DNA from: JACVRM01 sp963817375
GTDB lineage: Bacteria > Actinomycetota > Thermoleophilia > Gaiellales > Gaiellaceae
DNA length: 64,000 nucleotides
NCBI GenBank assembly: GCA_963817375.1
Contig: CAWFOB010000005.1
Coordinates: forward strand, 372,001-436,000
Direction: 5' to 3'
How positions within the stretch are numbered: position 1 is the stretch's first letter; every line of letters starts with the position of its first letter. This document shows positions 17,360 through 24,651 of this stretch, one piece after another. The position numbers and the translations under genes are program-made. The notes beneath the pieces were generated by a model, which was not told the origin of the DNA, ran no database searches, and saw only the letters and a program-made list of their open reading frames with translations.

Positions 17360-17715
17360 CGGGTCGGCGAGTACCTTCGCAGGCTGCGCGCGGACGGCCG
17401 CCAAGCAAGGACGAGGGCACCTTCGTGTTCGGCTCCACACGAGGTGGCTCGATTGGGGAGCCGGGGTCGGGCGCGAGCCGAGGGCGTCAAGGGGCCGTCT
17501 CAGCATCCCGGGCAACGGGCGGCGTCGGTCGACGAGCGCCGCGGTACGCGGGGTCTGGCGGAGTCACCCTCGTCGCAGCGGTGCGCTGGACGTCCCCAGG
17601 CAAGGACGCAGGGCGCGTTCGTGTTCCTACTGAAGAGTGCTCTTATTGAAAAGCCATACGGGCGCAACCGAGGACGCAGCATGGGGGCGTCCAGCGTGCC
17701 GGGGCGACACAGCGG
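17360..17715. other. non-coding gap with a degenerate direct repeat
   Basis: No gene is supported in this 356-bp gap. Two related stretches, 17405-17430 and 17600-17626, both begin GCAAGGACG and end TTCGTGTTC with an AGGGC middle, about 195 bp apart. The sequence near 17630-17660 is unusually AT-rich for the window. No promoter could be named. Confidence 0.4.
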
Positions 17716-18843
17716 TCACTTCGCCAGGCCCCGCTGAATCCTCCTCCCCGTCGCGGCGTCGAGCCAGAGCGCGCGCCCGCCGGGCGTGATCACCGTCAGG
17801 CGGCGCCCGTCCGGCGTGAACGCGATACCGCCGACGCGATCGGGCCGGTACGGCCCGCGCACCCGGTTCACGCGCAGGTCCCACGCCCACAGCCCGTGCA
17901 GGCCGCCGAAGTAGACGAGGTCGCCGCGCGGAGACATCACGCTGTTGACGTACTGGTCGGCGCCGAGGGGGGCAACGAACCGGATCGGCCTGGCCGCCTC
18001 CAGTGTCCCGAGGTCGATCCTCGTCGCCAGCCCGAGCGCGCCGTTGGCGGCGTAGAGAGTCCTGCCGTCGAGGCCGAGCACGAGCGCCCAGTTCTGTAGC
18101 TCGGCGCCGCCGTGACCCGGCAGGTCGAGGCAGTACGCCACGGCATGCTGCAGGTCGAGCGCGTGCACGAACGCCTCGTGCGGCTTGATGTAGAGCGTCA
18201 GCAGCCAGTGCCCGTCGGGGGCGCCGATCGCGTACGCGGGGAAGCCGCGCATCGGCTCGTCCTCGTTTGCCGGCTTCAGCTGACCCGGCCGCAGAACGCC
18301 TTGTGCGAGGTCGTAGAGGCGGACGCGGTAGCCGCCCTTCAGGTACTCGATCAGGAACAGCCGGCGGCCATCCTGCGAGATCGCCTCCGGCGAGAAGTTG
18401 CCGTTCAGGTCGACCGACTGCGTGCGCCGGGTCCGCGAGTCGAAGACGACGAGCCGGGCTCGCCTGCTCGCGTCGAGCAGCACGACGCGGCGGCCGTCCG
18501 CCGACACAACCGGCATCCAGAGCTTCGGCCCGAGCACCCAGCTGCGCACCAGCCGGCCCGTGCGCGCGTCATAGCGCCGCAGCACCGTACTTCTGCGTAC
18601 GTCGTCCGCCGACCAGACGACGCGCCCGTCGGCGGACTGCGTTGCGTTCGGGAGGGTGTACCGAAGCCTCCCCGTGCGGACGTCGTAGACCCGGAAGATC
18701 CCCTGCGGTCGCACCGCGACCACAGCGGAGCCCGGCAGCGCCGTGCTCTGGACGCCGCACGTCTCGGGCGGACAGCCGTCGCCGGCGGCGTGCGCGGGCG
18801 CCAGCAGGAGGGCCGGCAGGGCCAGTAACAGCAGACGCTTCAT
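17716..18843 (-). CDS. secreted beta-propeller-like protein
   Basis: The 375-residue protein from ATG 18843 is preceded by a GAGAGGAG site. A clear signal peptide (MKRLLLLALPALLLAPAHA) is followed by GDGCPPETCG and then repeated propeller-like blades such as GRVVWSADDVRRSTVLRRYDARTGRL, VSADGRRVVLLDAS and FTPDGRRLTVITPGG. It is WD40/YVTN-like with no catalytic residues visible. It is divergent from the ECF sigma gene across a region with two palindromes, so it may be a target or sensor of that sigma factor. Confidence 0.75.
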   Translation of the reverse strand: MKRLLLLALPALLLAPAHAAGDGCPPETCGVQSTALPGSAVVAVRPQGIFRVYDVRTGRLRYTLPNATQSADGRVVWSADDVRRSTVLRRYDARTGRLVRSWVLGPKLWMPVVSADGRRVVLLDASRRARLVVFDSRTRRTQSVDLNGNFSPEAISQDGRRLFLIEYLKGGYRVRLYDLAQGVLRPGQLKPANEDEPMRGFPAYAIGAPDGHWLLTLYIKPHEAFVHALDLQHAVAYCLDLPGHGGAELQNWALVLGLDGRTLYAANGALGLATRIDLGTLEAARPIRFVAPLGADQYVNSVMSPRGDLVYFGGLHGLWAWDLRVNRVRGPYRPDRVGGIAFTPDGRRLTVITPGGRALWLDAATGRRIQRGLAK

Positions 18844-18893
18844 GGACACTCCTCTCCGCGGATGACGTACGAGATACACCGGCGGAGGCATTC

Positions 18894-18945
18894 GAGGTCC
18901 GGGACCTCCCCGACCTCTGGATCCGTAGAGGTCCGGATGGACCTC
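18894..18945. promoter_or_regulatory. paired operator-like palindromes between propeller and sigma genes
   Basis: GAGGTCC-G-GGACCTC (18894-18908) and GAGGTCC-GGAT-GGACCTC (18928-18945) share the same half-site. Their centres lie about 35 bp apart in the divergent promoter region. This suggests a dimeric regulator controlling one or both genes. An extra GACCTC half-site lies between them. Confidence 0.6.
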
Positions 18946-18999
18946 GCGGGCAGCGGTGGACGTACCTCGGTCCGTGAGGGGGCGTCCTATAGTCGGCGG

Positions 19000-19518
19000 G
19001 TGCGGGGGAACGAGCGCGCCTGGATCCGGGGCGCACAGGCCGGCTCGGTGCCGGATCTCGAGCAGCTCTTCCGCGCTCACTGGCCGCGCGCTTACCGGGC
19101 GGCGTACCTCATCGTCCACGACGCCGCCGCGGCCGAGGACATCGCGCAGGAGTCGTTCATCGCTGCCGTGCGCGCGATCGACCGCTTCGACCGGCGGCGC
19201 CCCTTCGGCCCCTGGCTGCACCGCATCGTCGCCAACCGCGCGATCGACTGGGCGCGCGCGCGGACGGCCCGTGCAGAGGTCGAGCTGGGCGAGCCGCCCG
19301 CCGCGGCCGTCGACGGTCACGCCGAGCCCGGCGACGCCATGCCGGTCGCGGCAGGGCTGCTCGAGCTCTCCCCGGAGCACCGCGCCGTGATCGTGCTCCG
19401 CTACCTGCTCGACTACAGGCCCGGTGAGATCGCGGAGCTGCTCGAGCTTCCACGCGGCACCGTGAACTCGCGGCTCCGCCGCGCTCTCGACCAGCTGGGA
19501 GGGCAGCTCGGTGAATGA
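19000..19518 (+). CDS. ECF-type RNA polymerase sigma factor
   Basis: The 172-residue protein from GTG 19000 (VRGNERAWIRGAQAG) contains sigma region 2 (LFRAHWPRAYRAAYLIVHDAAAAEDIAQESFIAAVRAI) and region 4 (LSPEHRAVIVLRYLLDYRPGEIAELLELPRGTVNSRLRRAL), the two-domain ECF layout. It overlaps the next gene by 8 nt, so translation is probably coupled to its membrane partner. Longer in-frame starts (18862) run into the palindromic control region and are unlikely. Targets are unknown; the divergent propeller gene is a candidate. Confidence 0.9.
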   Translation: MRGNERAWIRGAQAGSVPDLEQLFRAHWPRAYRAAYLIVHDAAAAEDIAQESFIAAVRAIDRFDRRRPFGPWLHRIVANRAIDWARARTARAEVELGEPPAAAVDGHAEPGDAMPVAAGLLELSPEHRAVIVLRYLLDYRPGEIAELLELPRGTVNSRLRRALDQLGGQLGE

Positions 19519-20683
19519 CTCCGCCGTCCGCCGCTCGCTCATGTCTGTCGTCGTGCCGGGCGAGCTCGAGGCGCGCCGGCGCGGCTGGACGGTCGTGCGT
19601 GAGGTCTTCGAGGACCAGGAGCCCGTCCCGCAGCCGATCTCGCGGCGCTGGCCGATCGCCGTGGCAGCGGCCGCCGTCGTCGTGATCGCGGCCGCGATCA
19701 CGCCGCCCGGCCGCGCCGTGCTCGGCGGCGTCCGTGACGCGATCGGCCGCGAGCAGGTCGTCGGCGTCAAGAACGCGCAGCCGTCGCTCTTCTCCCTCCC
19801 CGCCAAGGGCCGCGTGCTGGCCGTCTCGACGCGCGGCCCGTGGGTCGTCGACCCCGACGGCTCGAAGCGCCTCCTCGGCGCCTACCGCAGCGCATCCTGG
19901 TCGCCGTTCGGCAAGTTCATCGTCGCGACGAAGGCGAACGAGCTCGACGCGATCGAGCCCGGCGGGCGGCTGCACTGGTCGATCGCGAAGCCCGGCATCA
20001 CCGCGGCCAGCTGGGGCGGGAGCCGCACCGACACGCGAATCGCGTACCTGAGCGGCGGCGCGCTGCACGTCATCGGCGGTGACGGCCAGGGCGACCGCAT
20101 CCTCGTCCCGCACGCCGCCGCGGTGGCTCCGGCCTGGAAGCCCGGCGACGAGCACGTGCTCGTGTACGCGACTCCTGACGGACATGTCCGGATCATCGAC
20201 ACGGACTCCGGCCACGTCACCGGCGGCTGGAAGGCCTCGCCGAAGCAGCTCGCCTTCTCGGCCGACGGAAAGCTGCTCCTGGCGCGGAGCCCGGGCGCAC
20301 TCGACGTCTACAACGAGATCGGGTTCCACACCGCACACATCACCGGTGGGCAGTTCGTGGATGCGGCCTGGTCGGCGGCCTCGGGCACCCTCGCGTACGT
20401 CACCTTCGATCCGACCACGAACCGGAGCACCGTCTGGGCTGCCGACGGCGGCGGCAAGGGCCGGCCGCAGGAGCTGTTCGGCGGCGCCGGGCGCATCAGC
20501 AGCGTCACCTGGTCGCCCGACGGCCGCTGGGTGCTCGCATCGTGGGACAGCGCCGACCAGTGGGTCTTCATCCGCAGCGGCGACGGCGCCACCAAGGTGG
20601 TCGCGCGCTCCTCGATTACCGAGCAGCTCAACGGCCACGGCGGCGGGACGTTCCCCACCGTCGCCGGCTGGTCCGCGCCGTAG
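19511..20683 (+). CDS. membrane-anchored WD40/TolB-like protein, probable anti-sigma partner
   Basis: The 390-residue protein starts at GTG 19511 inside the sigma gene end. About 50 cytoplasmic residues precede a membrane helix (WPIAVAAAAVVVIAAAITPP); the rest is an extracytoplasmic beta-propeller with blades such as SWSPFGKFIVATKANEL, VTWSPDGRWVLASWD and AFSADGKLLLARS. No zinc anti-sigma motif is present. Overlap with the ECF gene and the topology suggest it senses the envelope and holds the sigma factor. That role is inferred from context. Confidence 0.75.
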   Translation: MNDSAVRRSLMSVVVPGELEARRRGWTVVREVFEDQEPVPQPISRRWPIAVAAAAVVVIAAAITPPGRAVLGGVRDAIGREQVVGVKNAQPSLFSLPAKGRVLAVSTRGPWVVDPDGSKRLLGAYRSASWSPFGKFIVATKANELDAIEPGGRLHWSIAKPGITAASWGGSRTDTRIAYLSGGALHVIGGDGQGDRILVPHAAAVAPAWKPGDEHVLVYATPDGHVRIIDTDSGHVTGGWKASPKQLAFSADGKLLLARSPGALDVYNEIGFHTAHITGGQFVDAAWSAASGTLAYVTFDPTTNRSTVWAADGGGKGRPQELFGGAGRISSVTWSPDGRWVLASWDSADQWVFIRSGDGATKVVARSSITEQLNGHGGGTFPTVAGWSAP

Positions 20684-20695
20684 TAGCGTCCGCGC

Positions 20696-21160
20696 GTGCT
20701 CCGGGCCGGCGACCGCATCCCCGACGTGACCGTGTGGTCGGGCACGCGCGAGCCGGTAACGATCCAGAAGCTGGTGGATGAGGGCCCGATCCTCCTCGTC
20801 TTCTACCTCTTCGACTGGTCGTCCACCTGAACGCACGAGATGGAGCTCCTGCGTGACAGGGGCGCGGAGTTCACGGAGGCAGGCGTGCGGCGGTTCGGGA
20901 TCTCCCGTGACTCGCCCTGGACGCACATCGCCTGGGCGCAGGTGCTCGACATCGACTTCCAGCTGCTCTCCGACTGGAACGGCGACGCGACGAAGGCGTT
21001 CGGGGTCGCGTTCGACTACCGCAGCCTGCGCGACGTATCCGAGCGCAGCGCATTCCTGATCGACCAGGGCGGTACGGTCCGCGGCGCATGGCGGTACGAG
21101 TCGAGCGAGCTGCCCGACGTGGACGAGCTCCTCTCGGCGGCGCGGGCTTTGCCTGGCTAG
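20696..21160 (+). CDS. peroxiredoxin-like selenoprotein with in-frame UGA (Sec45)
   Basis: Read through TGA at 20828-20830, the frame from GTG 20696 gives 154 residues: LRAGDRIPDVTVWSG, LLVFYLFDWSST-U-THEMELLRD, FGISRDSPWTHIAWAQ, SAFLIDQGGTVRGAW. This is a redoxin/AhpC-TSA (Prx) fold in which the UGA falls exactly where the peroxidatic cysteine stands, in the T-x-x-C region after the second strand. A stem-loop follows the UGA at once. A Cys-to-Sec exchange at the catalytic site is well known in bacterial peroxiredoxins. The protein should reduce peroxides. The alternative is a nonsense mutation, but reading frame and conservation continue cleanly on both sides. Confidence 0.82.
20831..20854 (+). 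promoter_or_regulatory. candidate bacterial SECIS element after the UGA
   Basis: Directly after the UGA, ACGCA pairs with TGCGT. After a C-C mismatch, GAG pairs with CTC, closing a six-base loop ATGGAG. A short stem with G residues in the apical loop just downstream of UGA fits the known SelB-dependent bacterial SECIS plan. Confidence 0.6.
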
Positions 21161-22716
21161 CGGCGGCGCTCTACCTGGGCGCGGGCGCGCTGGCCACCTG
21201 GCCGGCGCTCCGCCATGCGCACAGCGCATACCTCGCGCGCTCCGACCCGAGCTACGGCGAGCCGGCCTCGGGCGACCACCTCCAGCTCGGCTACGCGATG
21301 TGGCTGGTCGGCCACCAGCTCGGCCGGCTGGCCGTGCCGTGGCGCGATCCGTACTCGTTCCAGCCGGAGACGCACCCCGTGCTCAACCTCCAGGGCTGGC
21401 TCTACGGGCTGCCGTACTGGCCGGTCGACCGCCTGTTCGGAGCGGTCGTCGCGTGGAACGCGGTCGTGCTGCTCTCGTACGTCCTTGCCGGCGGGGCGAC
21501 CTGCTGGTGGCTGCGCTCGCTCGGCCTGAAGCGCAGCGCGGCGCTGCTCGGCGGCCTGGCCTTCGCGCTCGCGCCCTACCGCGTCATGCAGTCGACGGGG
21601 CACCTGCTCGGGATGATGGCCTTCCTGCTGCCGCTCGCGCTGCTCGGCTTCGAGCGCGGCCGCGACGGCGACGCGCGCTGGCTCACGCTCGGCGCGGCTG
21701 CGCTCGTCGCGGTGCCGCTCACGGGACAGCTGCACCTGGCGCTCGGCGCCATCCCGTTCGTGGTCGCCTACGCGCTGGTGCGGGCGCGGGAGCGCCCAGC
21801 TCGGGTCGGGGCAGTGACGGGCGCAGCGCTGGCGGCGGTCGGCGGGCTGGTCGTCCAGCACGCGGTGATCCGCGGCTCGGTCGCGTCCGGCGGCCGCTCG
21901 CTCGGCGAGGTCGCCGCCTACTCCGCCGACTGGAGCGGCTTCGTGTCGCGCCACGCAGGGCCGCTCGAGGAGTTCACGCTGCTCGGCTGGCTGACCCCGC
22001 TCCTCGCCGTGGCCGGCTTCGCGGTGCTGATCGCGCAGCGGTCGCCCCGCCTCGGCGTGCTGCTCGGCATCGGCGTCGTCGCGCCGGCCCTGCTCGCGCT
22101 CGGCACCAACCTCCCGCTGTACGAGTTCGTGTGGCACCACTTCCCGCCGCTCCGCTACCCGCGCGTCCCGGAGCGGCTCCTCCCGATCGCCTGCCTCGCG
22201 CTCGCCGCGCTGGCCGCGATCGCGGTCGACCAGCTGCGCGCGCCCCTGCTCGCCGCCCTGGCGCTCGTGGCGGTCACGGTCGACCTCCGCGCCGGCGTGT
22301 CCCTCTACCGGCCGGCAAAGGCGGACACGGTGAACGCCGCGTACACCGCACTGGGCTCGCAGGGCCCCGGTCGGCTGCTCGAGCTGCCGGTCTTCATCCC
22401 CGAGCGGCAGTACGGCTCCGTCTACCTCGCGTACAGCCAGCAGGCGCCGCGCGAGCGGCCGGGCGGCTACTCGAGCACGGCGCCGCGAAGCGCCGAGCGG
22501 ATCGCCCGCGAGCTCGTCCCGCTGAATTGCGGCGCCTGGAGCCCCGAGCTCCGCCGGGACCTGCGCAGGCTCGGCGTCCGCTACGTGACCCTGCACCGGG
22601 GCCTGTACCGCGACCCGGCGGTGCCGAACTGCTTCGGCCGCGCGCTCGAGAACCTGACCCGCCACGGCTTCCGGCGGATCGCGCGCGACGGCCCGGTCAC
22701 GCTGGTGGGCCGCTGA
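21088..22716 (+). CDS. multi-span membrane protein, GT-C glycosyltransferase-like
   Basis: The protein has up to 542 residues with about ten hydrophobic helices. It opens WLAAALYLGAGALATWPAL and has a first outer loop with acidic and aromatic residues (SGDHLQLGYAMWLVGHQL, WRDPYSFQPETH), then LAFALAPYRVMQSTGHLLGMMAF, and a C-terminal soluble part with LRRLGVRYVTLHRGLY. This layout is typical of GT-C (PMT-like) membrane glycosyltransferases. The donor and acceptor are unknown. The only in-frame ATG (21088) lies 73 nt inside the peroxiredoxin gene; the true start may be a missed later codon. It overlaps the VOC gene by 20 bp at its 3' end. Confidence 0.7.
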   Translation: MAVRVERAARRGRAPLGGAGFAWLAAALYLGAGALATWPALRHAHSAYLARSDPSYGEPASGDHLQLGYAMWLVGHQLGRLAVPWRDPYSFQPETHPVLNLQGWLYGLPYWPVDRLFGAVVAWNAVVLLSYVLAGGATCWWLRSLGLKRSAALLGGLAFALAPYRVMQSTGHLLGMMAFLLPLALLGFERGRDGDARWLTLGAAALVAVPLTGQLHLALGAIPFVVAYALVRARERPARVGAVTGAALAAVGGLVVQHAVIRGSVASGGRSLGEVAAYSADWSGFVSRHAGPLEEFTLLGWLTPLLAVAGFAVLIAQRSPRLGVLLGIGVVAPALLALGTNLPLYEFVWHHFPPLRYPRVPERLLPIACLALAALAAIAVDQLRAPLLAALALVAVTVDLRAGVSLYRPAKADTVNAAYTALGSQGPGRLLELPVFIPERQYGSVYLAYSQQAPRERPGGYSSTAPRSAERIARELVPLNCGAWSPELRRDLRRLGVRYVTLHRGLYRDPAVPNCFGRALENLTRHGFRRIARDGPVTLVGR

Positions 22717-23083
22717 ACAGCGTCAGCTGGACGCCGCCCGGTACCTGCATCCGCACGTTCACGTCGCCCCAGGGCGTCTCCACCGGGCCGGCCACTCGCA
22801 TGACGCCGGCCTCCACCAGTCGCTCGGCGACGGCGGCGCTGTCGTCGACCGCGAAGGCGACCCTCACCGGCCCGGCGACGCGGTGGCCGACCTCGAGCCG
22901 GTCGATCTCGGCGGCATGTCCCTCGTCGGCCAGCTCGAGGGTCGCGCGGCCGGCGGCGAGCAGGTAGCCGCGGCTCGCGTCCGTCTCCCAGGCCTCCAGC
23001 TGCTCGAGCCCGAGCGCGTCGCGGAAGACCGTCAGCGCCGCGTCGACGTCGGCGACCGTCAGGATCAGCCGCAGCTCGCTCAT
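22697..23083 (-). CDS. VOC (glyoxalase/bleomycin-resistance) family protein
   Basis: The 128-residue protein shows two beta-alpha-beta-beta-beta modules (LRLILTVADVDAALTVFRDALGL, then VRVAFAVDDSAAVAERLVEAG and WGDVNVRMQVPGGVQLTLF). Members are metal enzymes or small-molecule binders, and the substrate cannot be read from sequence. Its ATG overlaps the phosphoesterase stop (ATGA), showing translational coupling in the fabI-phosphoesterase-VOC set. Confidence 0.85.
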   Translation of the reverse strand: MSELRLILTVADVDAALTVFRDALGLEQLEAWETDASRGYLLAAGRATLELADEGHAAEIDRLEVGHRVAGPVRVAFAVDDSAAVAERLVEAGVMRVAGPVETPWGDVNVRMQVPGGVQLTLFSGPPA

Positions 23084-23821
23084 ACCTGGTGGACGTGCGA
23101 GACCAGTCGCCCGTCGACCAGGGCGTGCAGTGCGAACGCCGGCGGCTCGTCCGAGTCGACGACGATCGTGGAGGCGTCGAAGTCGAGCCGCCCCTGGACG
23201 TACGTGCTCGGCACGGAGATGACCACGCGGCCGCCGAGCTCCCCCGTGATCGGGCGGTGGATGTGCCCGCCGACGACGGCCTCGACGCGCGGGTGCCGCT
23301 CGAGGACGGCCGCGAGCGCCGCCCGGTCCGCGGCCGGGATGCCGATCGCGTCCCACGGCGGGATGCCGAGCTGCGAGCGGCTGGTGATGCAGCGCGACGA
23401 CTGCGGGACGGCCGTCGAGCACGCCGTCGAGCCATTCGAGCCGCGCCGCGTCCAGCTCGCCGCCGTCCTCGCCGGGACGCGTCGTGTCGAGCACGACGAG
23501 GCGCAGCGGACCGAGGTCGACTGCGTACTGGACAGGCCCGTCGCCCGGGATGTCGAAAGCGGCGCGGAGCTCCGCGCGGTCGTCGTGGTTGCCCGGCAGG
23601 GCGTAGACCGGCGCACCGATCTGCTCCAGCAGCTCGCGCGCCAGCCCGTACTCGCGGGCGTACGCGTGGTCGGCGATGTCGCCCGTGACCACCACCGCGT
23701 CCGGCGCGTGCGGGCGCACAGCCTCGACGACCGCCTCGAGCCGATCGGCCGGATCTGCGTCCGTCCAGGTGGCGCCGATGTGCGGGTCGCTCAGGTGGGC
23801 GAGCAGGAAGGGCCGGGCCAC
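23080..23821 (-). CDS. calcineurin-like metallophosphoesterase (CpdA/Icc-like), one frameshift
   Basis: From GTG 23821 the restored 247-residue protein has LLAHLSDPHIG, VVTGDIADHAYA, LPGNHDDRAEL, VALHHQPLAQLGIPPWD and VEAVVGGHIHRP, the full two-metal phosphodiesterase set of the cAMP phosphodiesterase type. Near 23393 CTCGCAGCTC should be CTCGCGCAGCTC. It starts 5 bp after the fabI stop and ends in ATGA overlap with the VOC gene. The substrate may be cyclic nucleotides or another phosphodiester. Confidence 0.87.
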
Positions 23822-23826
23822 GGCCG

Positions 23827-24622
23827 CTACATGCCCATCGAGTGGTAGCCGGAGTCGACGTAGAGCGTCGTCCCGGTCACGTTCGCGCGCGTCGTCCGAG
23901 AGCAGGTAGGCCGCGCCCGCGGCCACGTCGTCCGCGTCGATGTGGCGGTGGAGCGGCGCGCGCTCCTCGACGATCGCCTCCATCGTCGGGAAGCCCGCGA
24001 TCGAGCGCGCCGCGAGCGTGCGCACCGGGCCGGCCGAGACCGCGTTCACGCGCGTCCCGCTCTCGCCGAGATCCCAGGCCAGGTAGCGGACGGACGCATC
24101 GAGCGACGCCTTCGCGACGCCCATCACGTTGTAGTGCGGCACGATGCGCTCGCCGCCGAGGTAGGTCATCGTCACGATCGAGCCGCCGCCGCGCTCGCGC
24201 ATCAACGGCTCGGCGGCGTGCGCGCACGCGACGAGCGAGTACGCGCTGACGTCGTGGGCGAGCCAGAAGCGGTCGCGCGGGGTGTCGATGAACCGGCCCT
24301 CCATGTCCTCCGCCGCAGCGAACGCGACCGAGTGCACGAGCAGGTCGAGCCCGCCGAGCGCCTCGGCCGAATCGGCGACGACCCGCTCGACGTCGGCATC
24401 GGAGCGCACGTCGCATTCGGCGACGAGCGGCGACGAAACCGTCTCGGCGAGCTCGCGCACGCTCTTCTCGATGCGCTCGCCCTGGAAGGTGAAGGCGAGC
24501 TGCGCTCCCTCCTCCGCCAGGCGCCGCGCGATCGCCCACGCGATCGACCGCTTGTTCGCGACACCGAGGACGAGCCCGGTCTTGCCTTCGAAGCGTCCGG
24601 CCACGGCGGCGAGTCTAAACAT
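23827..24622 (-). CDS. fabI: enoyl-[acyl-carrier-protein] reductase, one frameshift
   Basis: NADH-dependent enoyl-ACP reductase of type II fatty acid synthesis. It shows the FabI-type nucleotide segment GLVLGVANKRSIAWAIA, LLVHSVAFA, and catalytic Tyr and Lys in HYNVMGVAKASL (Y-x6-K), ending VDSGYHSMGM at TAG 23827. About 264 residues. The frame breaks near 23888: GCGCGCGAACGTG should carry one more CG to give DDARANVTGTTLY. The start is ATG 24622 or GTG 24604. It is divergent from the subtilase gene. Confidence 0.9.
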
Positions 24623-24651
24623 CCGGGTTTTTCCTGCCGGTTTCTTCGCTA

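Noticed and set aside
20828..20830. TGA as a nonsense mutation splitting the peroxiredoxin gene
   Set aside because: The frame and family sequence continue on both sides, the codon replaces the catalytic Cys, a stem-loop follows, and a second UGA gene of a known selenoprotein family lies nearby.
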